NCBI RefSeq assembly: GCF_033095785.1
Contig: NZ_CP137134.1
Coordinates: 558,001-622,000, forward strand
Source: Nitrosospira sp. Is2
GTDB lineage: Bacteria > Pseudomonadota > Gammaproteobacteria > Burkholderiales > Nitrosomonadaceae
DNA length: 64,000 bases
Direction: 5' to 3'
Shown here: piece by piece, positions 1 through 8,267 of the stretch
Layout of the letters: the number at the start of each line of letters is the position of its first letter
Numbering within the stretch: position 1 is the stretch's first letter
The notes under the pieces: generated by a model
Told to the model about the DNA's origin: nothing
What the model saw: the letters and a program-made list of their open reading frames with translations, nothing else
Database searches by the model: none
Position numbers and translations under genes: made by a program

Positions 1-1
1 C

Positions 2-307
2 GACCGCCACGGCCTTGACTACGATCTGCGATGGGAGTTTTCAGGCAAACCCTATCTGACACCCAGGGGCAGCCTGGTGGATGCGATAAGCCACGCTATC
101 TCAACCGTAACGGGAATCGAGCCAGCACTTTCCACATCCGGCGGAACGTCCGACGGCCGTTTCATTGCCGACATCTGCCCCCAGGTGGTAGAGATGGGAC
201 CCCGCAATGCCACCATCCACAAGCTCAACGAATATGTCGAAGTAGAGGATCTGCAACACTTACCACATATCTACCGGTTGACGCTGGAGAGCCTATTGCT
301 GAGATAA
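2..307 (+). CDS. dapE: Succinyl-diaminopimelate desuccinylase, C-terminal part (partial)
   Basis: The frame is open from base 2 to the TGA at 305-307, giving the last ~101 residues; the start lies outside the window. DapE hydrolyses N-succinyl-LL-2,6-diaminopimelate to LL-diaminopimelate in the lysine/cell-wall precursor pathway and is a cytoplasmic di-zinc M20-family enzyme. Visible family signatures are the STSGGTSDGRF segment and GPRNATIHKLNEYV, whose His is the C-terminal metal ligand in this family. prmB follows on the same strand after about 220 bp, a pairing common in betaproteobacteria. Product assignment is firm; only the N-terminal catalytic domain is missing from view. Confidence 0.93.
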   Translation, partial: DRHGLDYDLRWEFSGKPYLTPRGSLVDAISHAISTVTGIEPALSTSGGTSDGRFIADICPQVVEMGPRNATIHKLNEYVEVEDLQHLPHIYRLTLESLLLR

Positions 308-531
308 CTCCTTTTCTGAGCGTTCACCCCCCTGCTACCATGGCTCGCACATCTTTGAAACGCAGCGCCAGCCGCCGCAAATACAGTAGATATTTCTGCA
401 CAAGCATGCGCAATAACCCGGACTGGTGGTAAGGGTCGAGCTTCACCATTCCATGCAGCCAGCCACGTAGCAGTTAATCAAGCTCATTTGAGGTATTACA
501 GAATACTGCTCAGCGCCCGGTTTAATCCCCT

Positions 532-1440
532 ATGATGGCGATCAACGTGTACCGAGAAGCCAGAACTCAACTCCAAACTATCCGCGACCTGCTCCGCTTT
601 GCGGTAAGCTGCTTTAACGAAGCCGGCCTCTTTTTCGGCCATGGCTCCGCCTCGGCCTATGATGAAGCGGCTTATCTCATTCTCCACACGCTCCATCTCC
701 CGCTCGACCGGCTGGAGCCGTTTCTCGACGCCCGGCTTGCCACGGCTGAGCTGGAGCAGGTGCTGGGGGTGATCGAGCGCCGCGTGTCGGAAAAAATCCC
801 TGCGGCATATCTCACCAACGAGGCATGGCTGGGAAATCTCAGCTTTTTCGTCGATGAGCGCGTGATCGTACCACGCTCCTTCATTGCCGAGTTGCTGCGG
901 GAACAACTTGCGCCGTGGATAGAAAACCCCGGTGCAATCCGCTCCGCATTGGATCTGTGCACCGGTTCCGGTTGCCTTGCCATACTGCTCGCATACGCGT
1001 TCCCCAACGCCACCATAGATGCGGCTGACATTTCACCGGGGGCGTTGGAAGTCGCCCAAAGGAACGTGGCGGATTACAACCTGGAGCATCAAGTGAATCT
1101 GATCCAGTCGGATCTTTTTGCGGAATTAGGGGGGCGCACGTATGATCTCATCATCAGCAATCCGCCTTACGTCAGCGCGGAGGCGATGGCGGCGCTGCCG
1201 GAGGAATACCGCCATGAACCCGAAAACGCGCTGGCAAGCGGGGTGGACGGGCTGGAAGCTATGCGGACAATACTCAACGAGGCAGCCGGTCATTTAACCC
1301 ATCGGGGGGTATTAATCGTTGAGATCGGCCATAATCGAGAAAGCCTGGAACGGGCCTACCCGGAGGTGCCTTTCACCTGGCTGGAAACAAGTGCTGGGGA
1401 CGAGTTTGTGTTCCTGCTGCAACGAGACCAGCTCCCCTGA
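532..1440 (+). CDS. prmB: 50S ribosomal protein L3 glutamine N5-methyltransferase
   Basis: 302 residues, the usual PrmB length. PrmB uses S-adenosylmethionine to methylate a glutamine of ribosomal protein L3. The N-terminal helical substrate domain (about 1-110) contains the PAAYLTNEAWLG segment typical of PrmB/HemK enzymes. The Rossmann methyltransferase domain carries DLCTGSGCLAILLA (motif I, about residue 140) and the NPPY motif (ISNPPYVS) that binds the glutamine amide. PVPRSF-like text (VIVPRSFIAELL) separates PrmB from PrmC, which usually has a PRPETE-type sequence there. Two adjacent ATG codons open the frame (532 and 535); either could be used. It follows dapE on the same strand. Confidence 0.93.
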   Translation: MMAINVYREARTQLQTIRDLLRFAVSCFNEAGLFFGHGSASAYDEAAYLILHTLHLPLDRLEPFLDARLATAELEQVLGVIERRVSEKIPAAYLTNEAWLGNLSFFVDERVIVPRSFIAELLREQLAPWIENPGAIRSALDLCTGSGCLAILLAYAFPNATIDAADISPGALEVAQRNVADYNLEHQVNLIQSDLFAELGGRTYDLIISNPPYVSAEAMAALPEEYRHEPENALASGVDGLEAMRTILNEAAGHLTHRGVLIVEIGHNRESLERAYPEVPFTWLETSAGDEFVFLLQRDQLP

Positions 1441-1471
1441 TTGTTTCCTCTCCCTGACATTGCAGGGGTAA

Positions 1472-2467
1472 CTAGGCGACCAGCCCCAGCAGTCGGCGTA
1501 TCTCGGTCTCGTTTAACTCCAGGCACCTTCCGCGCTTCAGACGCGGCGGCAGATTGATGGGACCGAAGCGCACCCGCATAAGCCGGCTTACCGTCAATCC
1601 CACCGCTTCGAACATACGGCGTACCTCGCGGTTCTTGCCTTCTTTCAGTATCACGCGGTACCAGTGATTGGAACCTTCACCGCCTTCGTCCGACAAATAA
1701 TCGAATTTTGCCAGGCCATCTTCCAGTTTAACCCCGGTGGTCAGCAGTTCCGTCTGCTCCGGCGTTAAGCGTCCAATAATTCGCACCGCATATTCGCGCT
1801 CTACCTCGAAGCGGGGATGCATCAACCGGTTAGCCAATTCTCCATCGGTAGTGAATATAAGCAAGCCGCTGGTGTTGTAATCCAGCCTGCCGATCGCTAT
1901 CCATTTCGACGACTGCATCTGCGGCAGTTTGTCGAATACGGATGGGCGACCCTGCGGATCATCCCGGCTCACGATCTCGCCCTCCGGCTTGTGATAAAGC
2001 ATGACCCGCGGGGGGCGTTTGCCGGATTTGGAATGGATCACGCGCTTTCCCACTCGCACTACATCTTCGGCCCCGACACGATCACCAATGTGTGCGACCT
2101 TTCCGTTGATGGTCGCCTGCCCGGCACTAATCAGTTCTTCCATTTCCCGCCGGGAGCCCAGCCCTGCCTGCGCCAGCAACTTTTGTAATTTCTGCGTTAC
2201 GGGGAGTGACTCCGGGCGAGCCTTTAGATCGGCGCTTGCAGACGTGTTTTTTCTGCTCGATCTAAGCGATTCGGCTTGGCTCGGTGATTGAGGAGATTGA
2301 GGAGATTGAGGCAATGGGGGCGACGGGCGAGATCGGGGCGATTCGGACCGCCCCAGCGCTGGCCGTAGGGGAGATCGGGGCGATCTTGCCGGCCTGGTCG
2401 ACTTAGCCGACCTGGGGCGTCCGGAAGGTGTTGCGGTCTTGGTTAATTTTGGAGACTTGGCTTTCAT
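1472..2467 (-). CDS. rluB: 23S rRNA pseudouridine(2605) synthase RluB
   Basis: 331 residues from the ATG at 2467, which has AAAGAGG six bases upstream; the open frame runs on to 2647 but that part looks non-coding. RluB isomerises a uridine in helix 89 of 23S rRNA. The first ~105 residues are a very basic, Ser/Pro/Arg-rich low-complexity extension. An S4 RNA-binding domain follows (KLLAQAGLGSRREMEELI...), then the RsuA/RluB-type catalytic domain with GRLDYNTSGLLIFTTDGE, whose Asp is the family nucleophile. The gene converges on prmB with a ~30 bp gap. RluE/RluF are alternatives, but length and tail favour RluB. Confidence 0.88.
   Translation of the reverse strand: MKAKSPKLTKTATPSGRPRSAKSTRPARSPRSPLRPALGRSESPRSRPSPPLPQSPQSPQSPSQAESLRSSRKNTSASADLKARPESLPVTQKLQKLLAQAGLGSRREMEELISAGQATINGKVAHIGDRVGAEDVVRVGKRVIHSKSGKRPPRVMLYHKPEGEIVSRDDPQGRPSVFDKLPQMQSSKWIAIGRLDYNTSGLLIFTTDGELANRLMHPRFEVEREYAVRIIGRLTPEQTELLTTGVKLEDGLAKFDYLSDEGGEGSNHWYRVILKEGKNREVRRMFEAVGLTVSRLMRVRFGPINLPPRLKRGRCLELNETEIRRLLGLVA
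2284..2315 (+). repeat. Short 9-bp tandem repeat inside rluB
   Basis: Three near-copies of the 9-mer gaggagatt lie within the low-complexity N-terminal extension of rluB. Read on the minus strand they encode repeated Ser-Pro-Gln units (SPQSPQSPQ). Flanking DNA holds further imperfect gatcggggcga copies. It is a plausible site for slipped-strand length variation of a disordered tail. Confidence 0.6.
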
Positions 2468-2654
2468 TGTGGCCTCTTTACGAGCTCTTCGAGCCGCGAG
2501 GCAGAAGTATAACGCTATGGTTACGGAAGCAACATCAAGGTGCATGCAGCATGAATCGTTGAGGTCAATTGAGTTCGCGGTCGAGCACGACAAGGTTTGA
2601 CGTCGTTCTCTCCGCACGATCATTAAGTTACTGAACCCGGTCCTCAACCCGGTG

Positions 2655-3251
2655 CTAAACCTCTCGCCGCTCGATCACTGCCTGCGCGAGCGTACCGCTA
2701 TCCACGTGTTCCAGTTCACCGCCGACCGGCAACCCGCGTGCAATGCGCGTGACTTTCACGCCCTTGTGGTGCAGCAGCTCGCCAATATAGTGCGCAGTGG
2801 CCTCGCCTTCAACCGTAAAATTGGTCGCAAGCACAACTTCCTTCACCATGCCGTCCTGCGCCCGCTTCAATAGACGGTCGAGGTGGATTTCCCGCGGGCC
2901 GACGCCGTCCAATGGCGAAAGCCTGCCCATCAATACGAAATACATGCCTTTATAGCAATGCGCCTGCTCCATCATCAGCAAGTCGGCCGGCATTTCGACG
3001 ACGCATAACAGGGTCGCGTCCCGATGGTGCGAACGGCATAATTCGCAGACGACCTCTTCGGTGAAATTATTGCACTTCTCGCAGTGCCTGATGTGCTCCA
3101 GCACATAATCAAGCGAACTGGCGAGTCGCCGAGCACCAGCGTGATCGCGCTGCAGGAGGTGATACGCCATACGCTGCGCGGACCTGGGACCGACGCCGGG
3201 CAAACAGCGCAGCGCATCGATCAACTCATCCAGGCTATGGGGCGTTTTCAA
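2655..3251 (-). CDS. recR: Recombination mediator protein RecR
   Basis: 198 residues, the canonical RecR length. RecR, with RecO and RecF, loads RecA onto SSB-coated gapped DNA. Visible parts are the N-terminal helix-hairpin-helix (LRCLPGVGPRSAQRMAYHLL), the four-cysteine zinc motif HCEKCNN...CELC at about residues 56-72, and the Toprim region (LLCVVEMPADLLMME) with the ATNFTVEGEATAHY segment. The start is a TTG at 3249-3251: an in-frame TGA directly precedes it and the conserved N-terminus begins there, so no earlier start is possible. It is the third gene of the conserved dnaX-ebfC-recR run. Confidence 0.95.
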   Translation of the reverse strand: MKTPHSLDELIDALRCLPGVGPRSAQRMAYHLLQRDHAGARRLASSLDYVLEHIRHCEKCNNFTEEVVCELCRSHHRDATLLCVVEMPADLLMMEQAHCYKGMYFVLMGRLSPLDGVGPREIHLDRLLKRAQDGMVKEVVLATNFTVEGEATAHYIGELLHHKGVKVTRIARGLPVGGELEHVDSGTLAQAVIERREV

Positions 3252-3322
3252 TCAATTGAGGCCATAAGTATACGGGAACTGCTTGATGCACTCCTGTCGT
3301 AGCGCGAGATCAAGCGGCAAGA

Positions 3323-3649
3323 TCAAAACGGCAGTTTCATTCCGGGTGGCAGATTCAAACCCGAAGTGAACCCGGCCATCTTTTCCTGGGTAGTCGATTC
3401 GACTCGCCGTACCGCATCGTTTACCGCGGCTGCTATCAGATCTTCCAGCATTTCCTTATCATCGCCCAGGAGGCTGTTATCGATGCTGACGCGCTTCACA
3501 TCATAACGGCATGTCATTACCACTTTCACCATCCCCGCACCAGACTGCCCCTCGACTTCCACCGAGGCCAGCTTTTCCTGCATGGCTTTCATGTTCTCCT
3601 GCATCTGCTGAGCCTGTTTCATCAGATTGCCCAAGCCGCCTTTCATCAT
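3323..3649 (-). CDS. ebfC: Nucleoid-associated protein, YbaB/EbfC family
   Basis: 108 residues. Small dimeric DNA-binding protein of the YbaB/EbfC family, encoded between dnaX and recR in most bacteria. The sequence begins MMKGGLGNLMKQAQQMQ, with a Met/Gln-rich amphipathic helix, followed by the conserved beta-sheet part (SGAGMVKVVMTCRYDVKRV) and a helical C-terminus ending LPPGMKLPF. A GGAGG Shine-Dalgarno lies just upstream of the two ATG codons, and the gap to the dnaX stop is only about 12 bases, so the two are probably cotranscribed. Confidence 0.95.
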   Translation of the reverse strand: MMKGGLGNLMKQAQQMQENMKAMQEKLASVEVEGQSGAGMVKVVMTCRYDVKRVSIDNSLLGDDKEMLEDLIAAAVNDAVRRVESTTQEKMAGFTSGLNLPPGMKLPF

Positions 3650-3661
3650 CTTATACCTCCA

Positions 3662-5347
3662 CTATTGAATGGGTTTGATCGAAGAAACGATTATTTTTGC
3701 GTCAAATTGCTCCACCAGTTCGCGCACAAACGGGTCTGACTCGACGGCTGTGATGGCCTGAGATTGCCTCTCCTGTTTCTCACGATTCTCCAGTTCCGCT
3801 GGGGTCATCCCTGTCACCACCCCAACTGAGAACTTTAACCGGATGGGCTTTCCCAGATACGCCCTCAGCGCAGTCTGCACCCTTTCCTGATAGTCTTTGT
3901 TCAGCAGGTGCTTATGCGTCTCGGGCACGCAAACCTCGATTTCGTTCGACGCTACACGCTTCACTTCGCTGTTCTGGGCTAGCATTTTCGCCAGGCCGTT
4001 CAGCTTCAACTCCTGCACCACCGCTATCCAGTCACCGCTGAACAGGTCTGTGTCAGCGTCCGGTTGCGCTGCGGCTATTTCCACCACTGGCGTTTCCGCG
4101 GCTGCCGCTGCTGCGACTGGCTCTGTCGTGACTGGCTTTGCCATTTCCGGCGGCGGTGAAGATTTATCTGTTGCATCGACCCCGCGTTCGATATCGGAAC
4201 CCTTAGCGCCCGCTTTAACAGCGGGCGCGGGCGGGGGTGGGGATAGGGTGTGCGGGAAATCCTGCGGCATGAAGGCTAGCATGCGCATGAGCGTCATCGT
4301 GAAACCCGCATATTCGTCCGGTGCCCTGCTCAAGTCGCCGCGGCCATGGATGGAGATCTGATAGAACAGTTGAATGTCTTCCGGGGTGAATGTTTTTGCC
4401 AGCGCAAAAACGCGCTCTCGCTCCGGCGTATCCTCAGCAATAGCCGCTGGCACGATCTGTGCGAGCGCAATGCGGTGCAAAAGTGATCCCAGATCCTGCA
4501 ACGCCGCATCGAATGAAACGCTATGGCTTTCCATGGCGTCGGCTATTGCCAGCATATACGCACCGTCTTTGCGGGCCAACCCGTCAAGCAGATCATAAAG
4601 ATAACTCTGATCAATTGCGCCCAGCATGTCGCGCACACCCGCTTCTTCGATCTTGCCCTCCCCAAACGAGATGGCCTGGTCCAGGATACTCAGGGCATCA
4701 CGCATGCTGCCTTGCGCAGCGCGCGAGAGCAATTGCAGCGAAATCGCATCGCAGCTGATCTGTTCCTGTTCAAGCACGTACTTGAGATGGGCGGCAATCA
4801 GGCCCGGTGGAATCTGCTTCAGGTTGAATTGCAGGCACCGGGATAGAACAGTAACGGGAATCTTCTGTGGATCGGTCGTTGCAAGGATGAACTTGACATG
4901 CTCCGGCGGCTCCTCCAGTGTTTTCAGCATCGCATTGAAAGCCGATTTGGAGAGCATGTGAACTTCGTCAATGATGTAAACCTTGTAACGCGCAGTTGTA
5001 GGCGCATAAAGCGCGTTCTCCAGCAATTCCCGCATCTTTTCCACTTGTGTATTGGAAGCGGCGTCCACCTCGAGCAAATCAACGAAGCGCCCCTCGTCAA
5101 TTTCAGTACAGGCGGAACATATGCCGCACGGTGACGCGGTAATTCCCGTTCGACAGTTGAGAGCCTTGGCTAAAATGCGCGCGATGGTGGTCTTGCCGAT
5201 CCCGCGGGTACCTGTAAAAAGATAGGCATGATGCAGCCGCTGTTGTTCAAGGGCGTTGGTAAGCGCCTTGACCACATGGTCTTGTCCGGTCAGTTCGGAG
5301 AAGCTCTTTGGGCGCCACTTTCTGGCAAGAACTTGAGTCTGGGACAC
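3662..5347 (-). CDS. dnaX: DNA polymerase III subunits gamma/tau
   Basis: 561 residues. Clamp-loader ATPase subunit that loads the beta sliding clamp and, as tau, ties the core polymerases together. AAA+ motifs in order: Walker A GTRGIGKTT (about 46-54), the four-cysteine zinc module (CRTGITASPCGICSAC), Walker B with DEVHML, the sensor LATTDP, and the SRC arginine-finger motif. Residues ~370-430 are a Pro/Ala-rich linker before a tau-like C-terminus. I see no A-rich slippery heptamer of the Escherichia coli type, so whether a separate gamma is made is unclear. It starts with GTG at 5345-5347. The SRP RNA lies just upstream on the same strand. Confidence 0.95.
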   Translation of the reverse strand: MSQTQVLARKWRPKSFSELTGQDHVVKALTNALEQQRLHHAYLFTGTRGIGKTTIARILAKALNCRTGITASPCGICSACTEIDEGRFVDLLEVDAASNTQVEKMRELLENALYAPTTARYKVYIIDEVHMLSKSAFNAMLKTLEEPPEHVKFILATTDPQKIPVTVLSRCLQFNLKQIPPGLIAAHLKYVLEQEQISCDAISLQLLSRAAQGSMRDALSILDQAISFGEGKIEEAGVRDMLGAIDQSYLYDLLDGLARKDGAYMLAIADAMESHSVSFDAALQDLGSLLHRIALAQIVPAAIAEDTPERERVFALAKTFTPEDIQLFYQISIHGRGDLSRAPDEYAGFTMTLMRMLAFMPQDFPHTLSPPPPAPAVKAGAKGSDIERGVDATDKSSPPPEMAKPVTTEPVAAAAAAETPVVEIAAAQPDADTDLFSGDWIAVVQELKLNGLAKMLAQNSEVKRVASNEIEVCVPETHKHLLNKDYQERVQTALRAYLGKPIRLKFSVGVVTGMTPAELENREKQERQSQAITAVESDPFVRELVEQFDAKIIVSSIKPIQ

Positions 5348-5468
5348 GATGAATAAAAGAAGAGGCAGTTATTGTCGACGGAGGGCAAGGGCGGATTTGT
5401 TGTGCTGACAACTTGAAGTTGGGCAGAACCGGCTCGCTGCCGGCTCTGCTGGTTCTATTGCACCCCGA

Positions 5469-5489
5469 CCATTTTCTCGAACAAAATGG
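5469..5489 (-). terminator. Stem-loop directly 3' of the SRP RNA
   Basis: CCATTTT and AAAATGG form a 7-bp stem around a 7-nt loop only three bases past the 3' end of the SRP RNA. No U-tract follows on the minus strand, so it could be a processing or weak termination hairpin rather than a classical intrinsic terminator. Confidence 0.35.
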
Positions 5490-5491
5490 GT

Positions 5492-5587
5492 GGCGAGCCT
5501 GTCCCCCGGCACTTGCAGAAAATAGCTGTGGCTGCTTCCTTCCGGACCTGACCAGGTTCACTACCATGCAATGCGGGGAGGCCCGCC
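5492..5587 (-). ncRNA. ffs: 4.5S signal recognition particle RNA (bacterial small SRP RNA)
   Basis: The minus strand contains the near-invariant SRP domain IV core GGTCAGGTCCGGAAGGAAGC with the GGAA tetraloop and internal loops that bind Ffh. The ends pair perfectly over nine bases: GGCGGGCCT at the 5' side (5579-5587) with AGGCTCGCC at the 3' side (5492-5500), which sets the boundaries at about 96 nt. This is the RNA scaffold for co-translational membrane targeting with Ffh and FtsY. It lies immediately upstream of dnaX in the same orientation. Confidence 0.95.
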
Positions 5588-5921
5588 ATATAAAGCTGAA
5601 AGTACGACACTAATAAATTCCAACCTTCATACTATTGAAAGGTATTGTAACACGCATACCGGCGAGGATAACCTTACGAGCATAGAACGTAGTGGCCAGA
5701 GCAAGAATTGCTGATACCGCCCTACGTTAATGTTGCTTACAGAGGTAAGGTTGCTTATACGTAAGATTGCGCACAGGGGCGGCGTTCATTTTTCGTATCC
5801 GGGCGGAGTTGCTCCTGATTGAGCAAATTTCCTGGACGTATGTCAGCCATCCGGTTCAGCGAGCTAATACTCTGGAGGGCGCCGTTGTGATTCTCTGAAT
5901 GAAAATCGGCGTTTTGGAAGT
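5588..5921. other. Gap between SRP RNA and tRNA-fMet
   Basis: About 330 bases separate the SRP RNA gene from the initiator tRNA gene. I see no credible reading frame. The stretch should hold the promoter of the SRP RNA (minus strand, just above 5587) and the 3' flank of the tRNA, but I cannot point to a convincing -10/-35 pair. Confidence 0.4.
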
Positions 5922-5998
<77 letters not shown>

Positions 5999-6334
5999 CC
6001 AGCATTATACCAGACCAGTTCAAAAGAGCAAATTGCGTTCACGGTCTCGCCAAACGAGCGGCGCGCTGCTCAAACTCTGCACAACAAAATCACTTTTATG
6101 GTGCTGTTATGAGAGATAACGCACAGAGGGGGGGTTGAAATAACGGCAAAATAGCGATTTGCTAAGAATAAGCATGAGAAACGGGTAAATCTGTGGTGAG
6201 GAATTAACAATACGATAGCGGCCTGCCGACCGCGGCCAGTTCGCCCGACCGTTCTCTCCTTATGAACTCAGGGACATGAATTACCACCTGAATGTCTAAT
6301 AAGATGAGCAAGGTAGAGATGAAAACATAGTTAT
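5999..6334. other. Gap upstream of the response-regulator pair; possible 8-codon leader
   Basis: No gene of normal size is visible. It must contain the tRNA promoter (minus) and the promoter of the response regulator (plus). A tiny frame at 6304-6330 (MSKVEMKT then TAG) ends four bases before the regulator ATG at 6335. It could act as a coupled leader or be chance; the regulator itself has no clear Shine-Dalgarno. Confidence 0.3.
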
Positions 6335-7264
6335 ATGATCAGCGAAACCGAGATTCATAACGCAAAAATACTGATTGTTGACGATCAGGAATCAAACGTT
6401 TTGCTGTTACGACGCGTACTGGAAGTCGCTAGCTATACTTCTGTTTCATTCACGACGGATCCATACAAGGTTTATGAATTGCACCGTCAGAATCATTACG
6501 ATCTGATTCTGCTTGATTTGAAAATGGCCGGGATGGACGGATTTCAGGTGCTGGAAGCTTTGAAGGAAATCGAGGCAGATGGCTATTTGTCGGTACTGGT
6601 CGTTACGGCCAATCCGGATTGCAAGCTTCGCGCACTCCAATCCGGGGCCAAGGATTTTGTCAGCAAGCCGTTCGATATGGCGGAGGTGCTCGCGCGGGTG
6701 CACAATTTGCTCGAAGTACGCCTATTGCATCAGCAGGCCCGCAGCTATGCAAAAACCCAGGAATTCATGGCACTGCACGACCCGCTCACGGGGCTTGCAA
6801 ACCGCCGCCTTCTGGTAGAAAGAGTCTCGCAGGCGATTATTCATGCAAAAAGGAACGGCAGCATCATGGCTGTCGTATATCTGGACCTGGACGGATTCAG
6901 GCAAATCAACAACACGTTGGGTCATGATGTCGGCGACCTGCTGCTTAAACTGGTTGCAGCGCGCCTCGTGGCGGCTGTGCGGCAGGAGGATACGGTAGCG
7001 CGTCTCGGCGGTGATGAATTTGTAATTGCAATGCCCTATGTAAATAGCATTGATGGAGTGGCTCTTGCCGCGGAAAAAATCATCAAAGCACTATCACAGC
7101 CCTATAGTGTCCAGGGCAATGACGTTAGACTGACGGCCAGCGCCGGGGTTGGTCTTTATCCTCACAATGGGAAGGAAGTGAAGACCCTGTTGAAAAACGC
7201 AGACACCGCGCTGCTCGAAGCCAAGCAGGCCAACAAGAACACTTATCGTATTTCGCACGGATGA
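6335..7264 (+). CDS. Response regulator with GGDEF output (diguanylate cyclase)
   Basis: 309 residues: receiver domain (about 1-125) plus a GGDEF domain (about 145-305). Receiver residues are all present: acidic pair D16/D17, phospho-acceptor D61, T91 and K111 (in FVSKPFD). The cyclase has the intact signature GGDEF at 225-229 and, five residues before it, RQED (216-219), the RxxD inhibitory I-site. It is therefore predicted to make cyclic di-GMP from two GTP when phosphorylated, with product inhibition. No histidine kinase is encoded beside it. The next gene has a close paralogue of the same receiver, so the pair arose by tandem duplication. Confidence 0.93.
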   Translation: MISETEIHNAKILIVDDQESNVLLLRRVLEVASYTSVSFTTDPYKVYELHRQNHYDLILLDLKMAGMDGFQVLEALKEIEADGYLSVLVVTANPDCKLRALQSGAKDFVSKPFDMAEVLARVHNLLEVRLLHQQARSYAKTQEFMALHDPLTGLANRRLLVERVSQAIIHAKRNGSIMAVVYLDLDGFRQINNTLGHDVGDLLLKLVAARLVAAVRQEDTVARLGGDEFVIAMPYVNSIDGVALAAEKIIKALSQPYSVQGNDVRLTASAGVGLYPHNGKEVKTLLKNADTALLEAKQANKNTYRISHG

Positions 7265-7427
7265 GCCATTAATTCATTGTTTCCTTCCAAGGGTTGTACT
7301 TGTGTCCAATTGTTTCTGGTGGAAACACAAATATAATACAGATCAGCTATATAATAACTTTTCGGAACAAGGTGTGTCATCTGAAGACAACCTTCCGAGT
7401 TGATAAAGTGCAGTGCACGGGACAATA

Positions 7428-8267
7428 ATGATCAGTAAACCCGAAATTCTCAATGCGAAAATCCTGGTCGTTGATGATCAGGAGGCGAATGTCCGGTTGC
7501 TTGAGCAAATGCTGAGTGATGGCGGTTATACCCACATTTCTTCAACAATGAATCCACGAGAGGTGGGTGAACTCTATCGGCAGAACCGTTATGACCTGGT
7601 TCTGCTTGATCTTCAGATGCCGGGTATGGATGGCTTTCAGGTACTGGAAGAACTGAAGAAAATCGAAACGCATGGCTATCTGCCGGTACTCGTGATCACC
7701 GCCCAACCGGGGCATAAGCTGCGAGCACTGCAAGCGGGGGCGAAAGATTTCGTCAGCAAGCCATTCGACCTGATCGAAGTCCAGACTCGTATTTACAATA
7801 TGCTCGAGGTGCGCCTCTTGTATAAGCAACTGGAAAATTACAACAAGGTGCTGGAGCAAACCGTGGCAGAGCGGACTGCGGAGCTGCGCGAAAGCGAAGC
7901 ACGCTTCCGCCGCTTGACGGAACTGGCTTCCGACTGGTACTGGGAACAGGATGAGAAAGGGAATTTCATCAAAGTTTATGGTCCCGTCCTGGATATGCTC
8001 GGGATCACAGTAGACAACTTGCTGGGTGAACCAAAAGAAAACGTGGGGGCGCGCTGGAACGAGACTGAGTACACTGTCTTCAAGGCAAACATTGAGGCAC
8101 GCCGGCCTTTTATCGATTTTGTTTACAGCCGTACCCGACCCGACGGGTCCCAACAATATTTAATGGTAAGCGGCGAACCGATGTTCGACTCTTCAGGCCG
8201 CTTTACCGGGTATCGGGGGATAGGAAAAGACGTGACGGACAGCATGCGATCCAAGGAACATTCATAA
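7428..8267 (+). CDS. Response regulator with C-terminal PAS domain and no output domain
   Basis: 279 residues from the ATG at 7428; a GTG at 7413 is in frame, but 7428 aligns with the start of the preceding paralogue (both begin MIS...ILNAKIL or close). Receiver (1-125) with D61 and K111 intact; a coiled linker (about 130-160, KQLENYNKVLEQTVAERTAE); then a PAS domain (160-275) with the SDWYWEQDEKGNF motif and a PAC-like end (GYRGIGKDVT). In relatives such a PAS normally leads into a kinase or GGDEF/EAL domain; here the stop comes ten residues later. It may bind a ligand and partner the neighbouring cyclase. Its end overlaps the convergent truB end by six bases. Confidence 0.88.
   Translation: MISKPEILNAKILVVDDQEANVRLLEQMLSDGGYTHISSTMNPREVGELYRQNRYDLVLLDLQMPGMDGFQVLEELKKIETHGYLPVLVITAQPGHKLRALQAGAKDFVSKPFDLIEVQTRIYNMLEVRLLYKQLENYNKVLEQTVAERTAELRESEARFRRLTELASDWYWEQDEKGNFIKVYGPVLDMLGITVDNLLGEPKENVGARWNETEYTVFKANIEARRPFIDFVYSRTRPDGSQQYLMVSGEPMFDSSGRFTGYRGIGKDVTDSMRSKEHS

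Noticed and set aside
3662..5347. Programmed frameshift for a gamma subunit in dnaX
   Set aside because: I looked for an A-rich slippery heptamer with a downstream hairpin in the linker region and did not see one.
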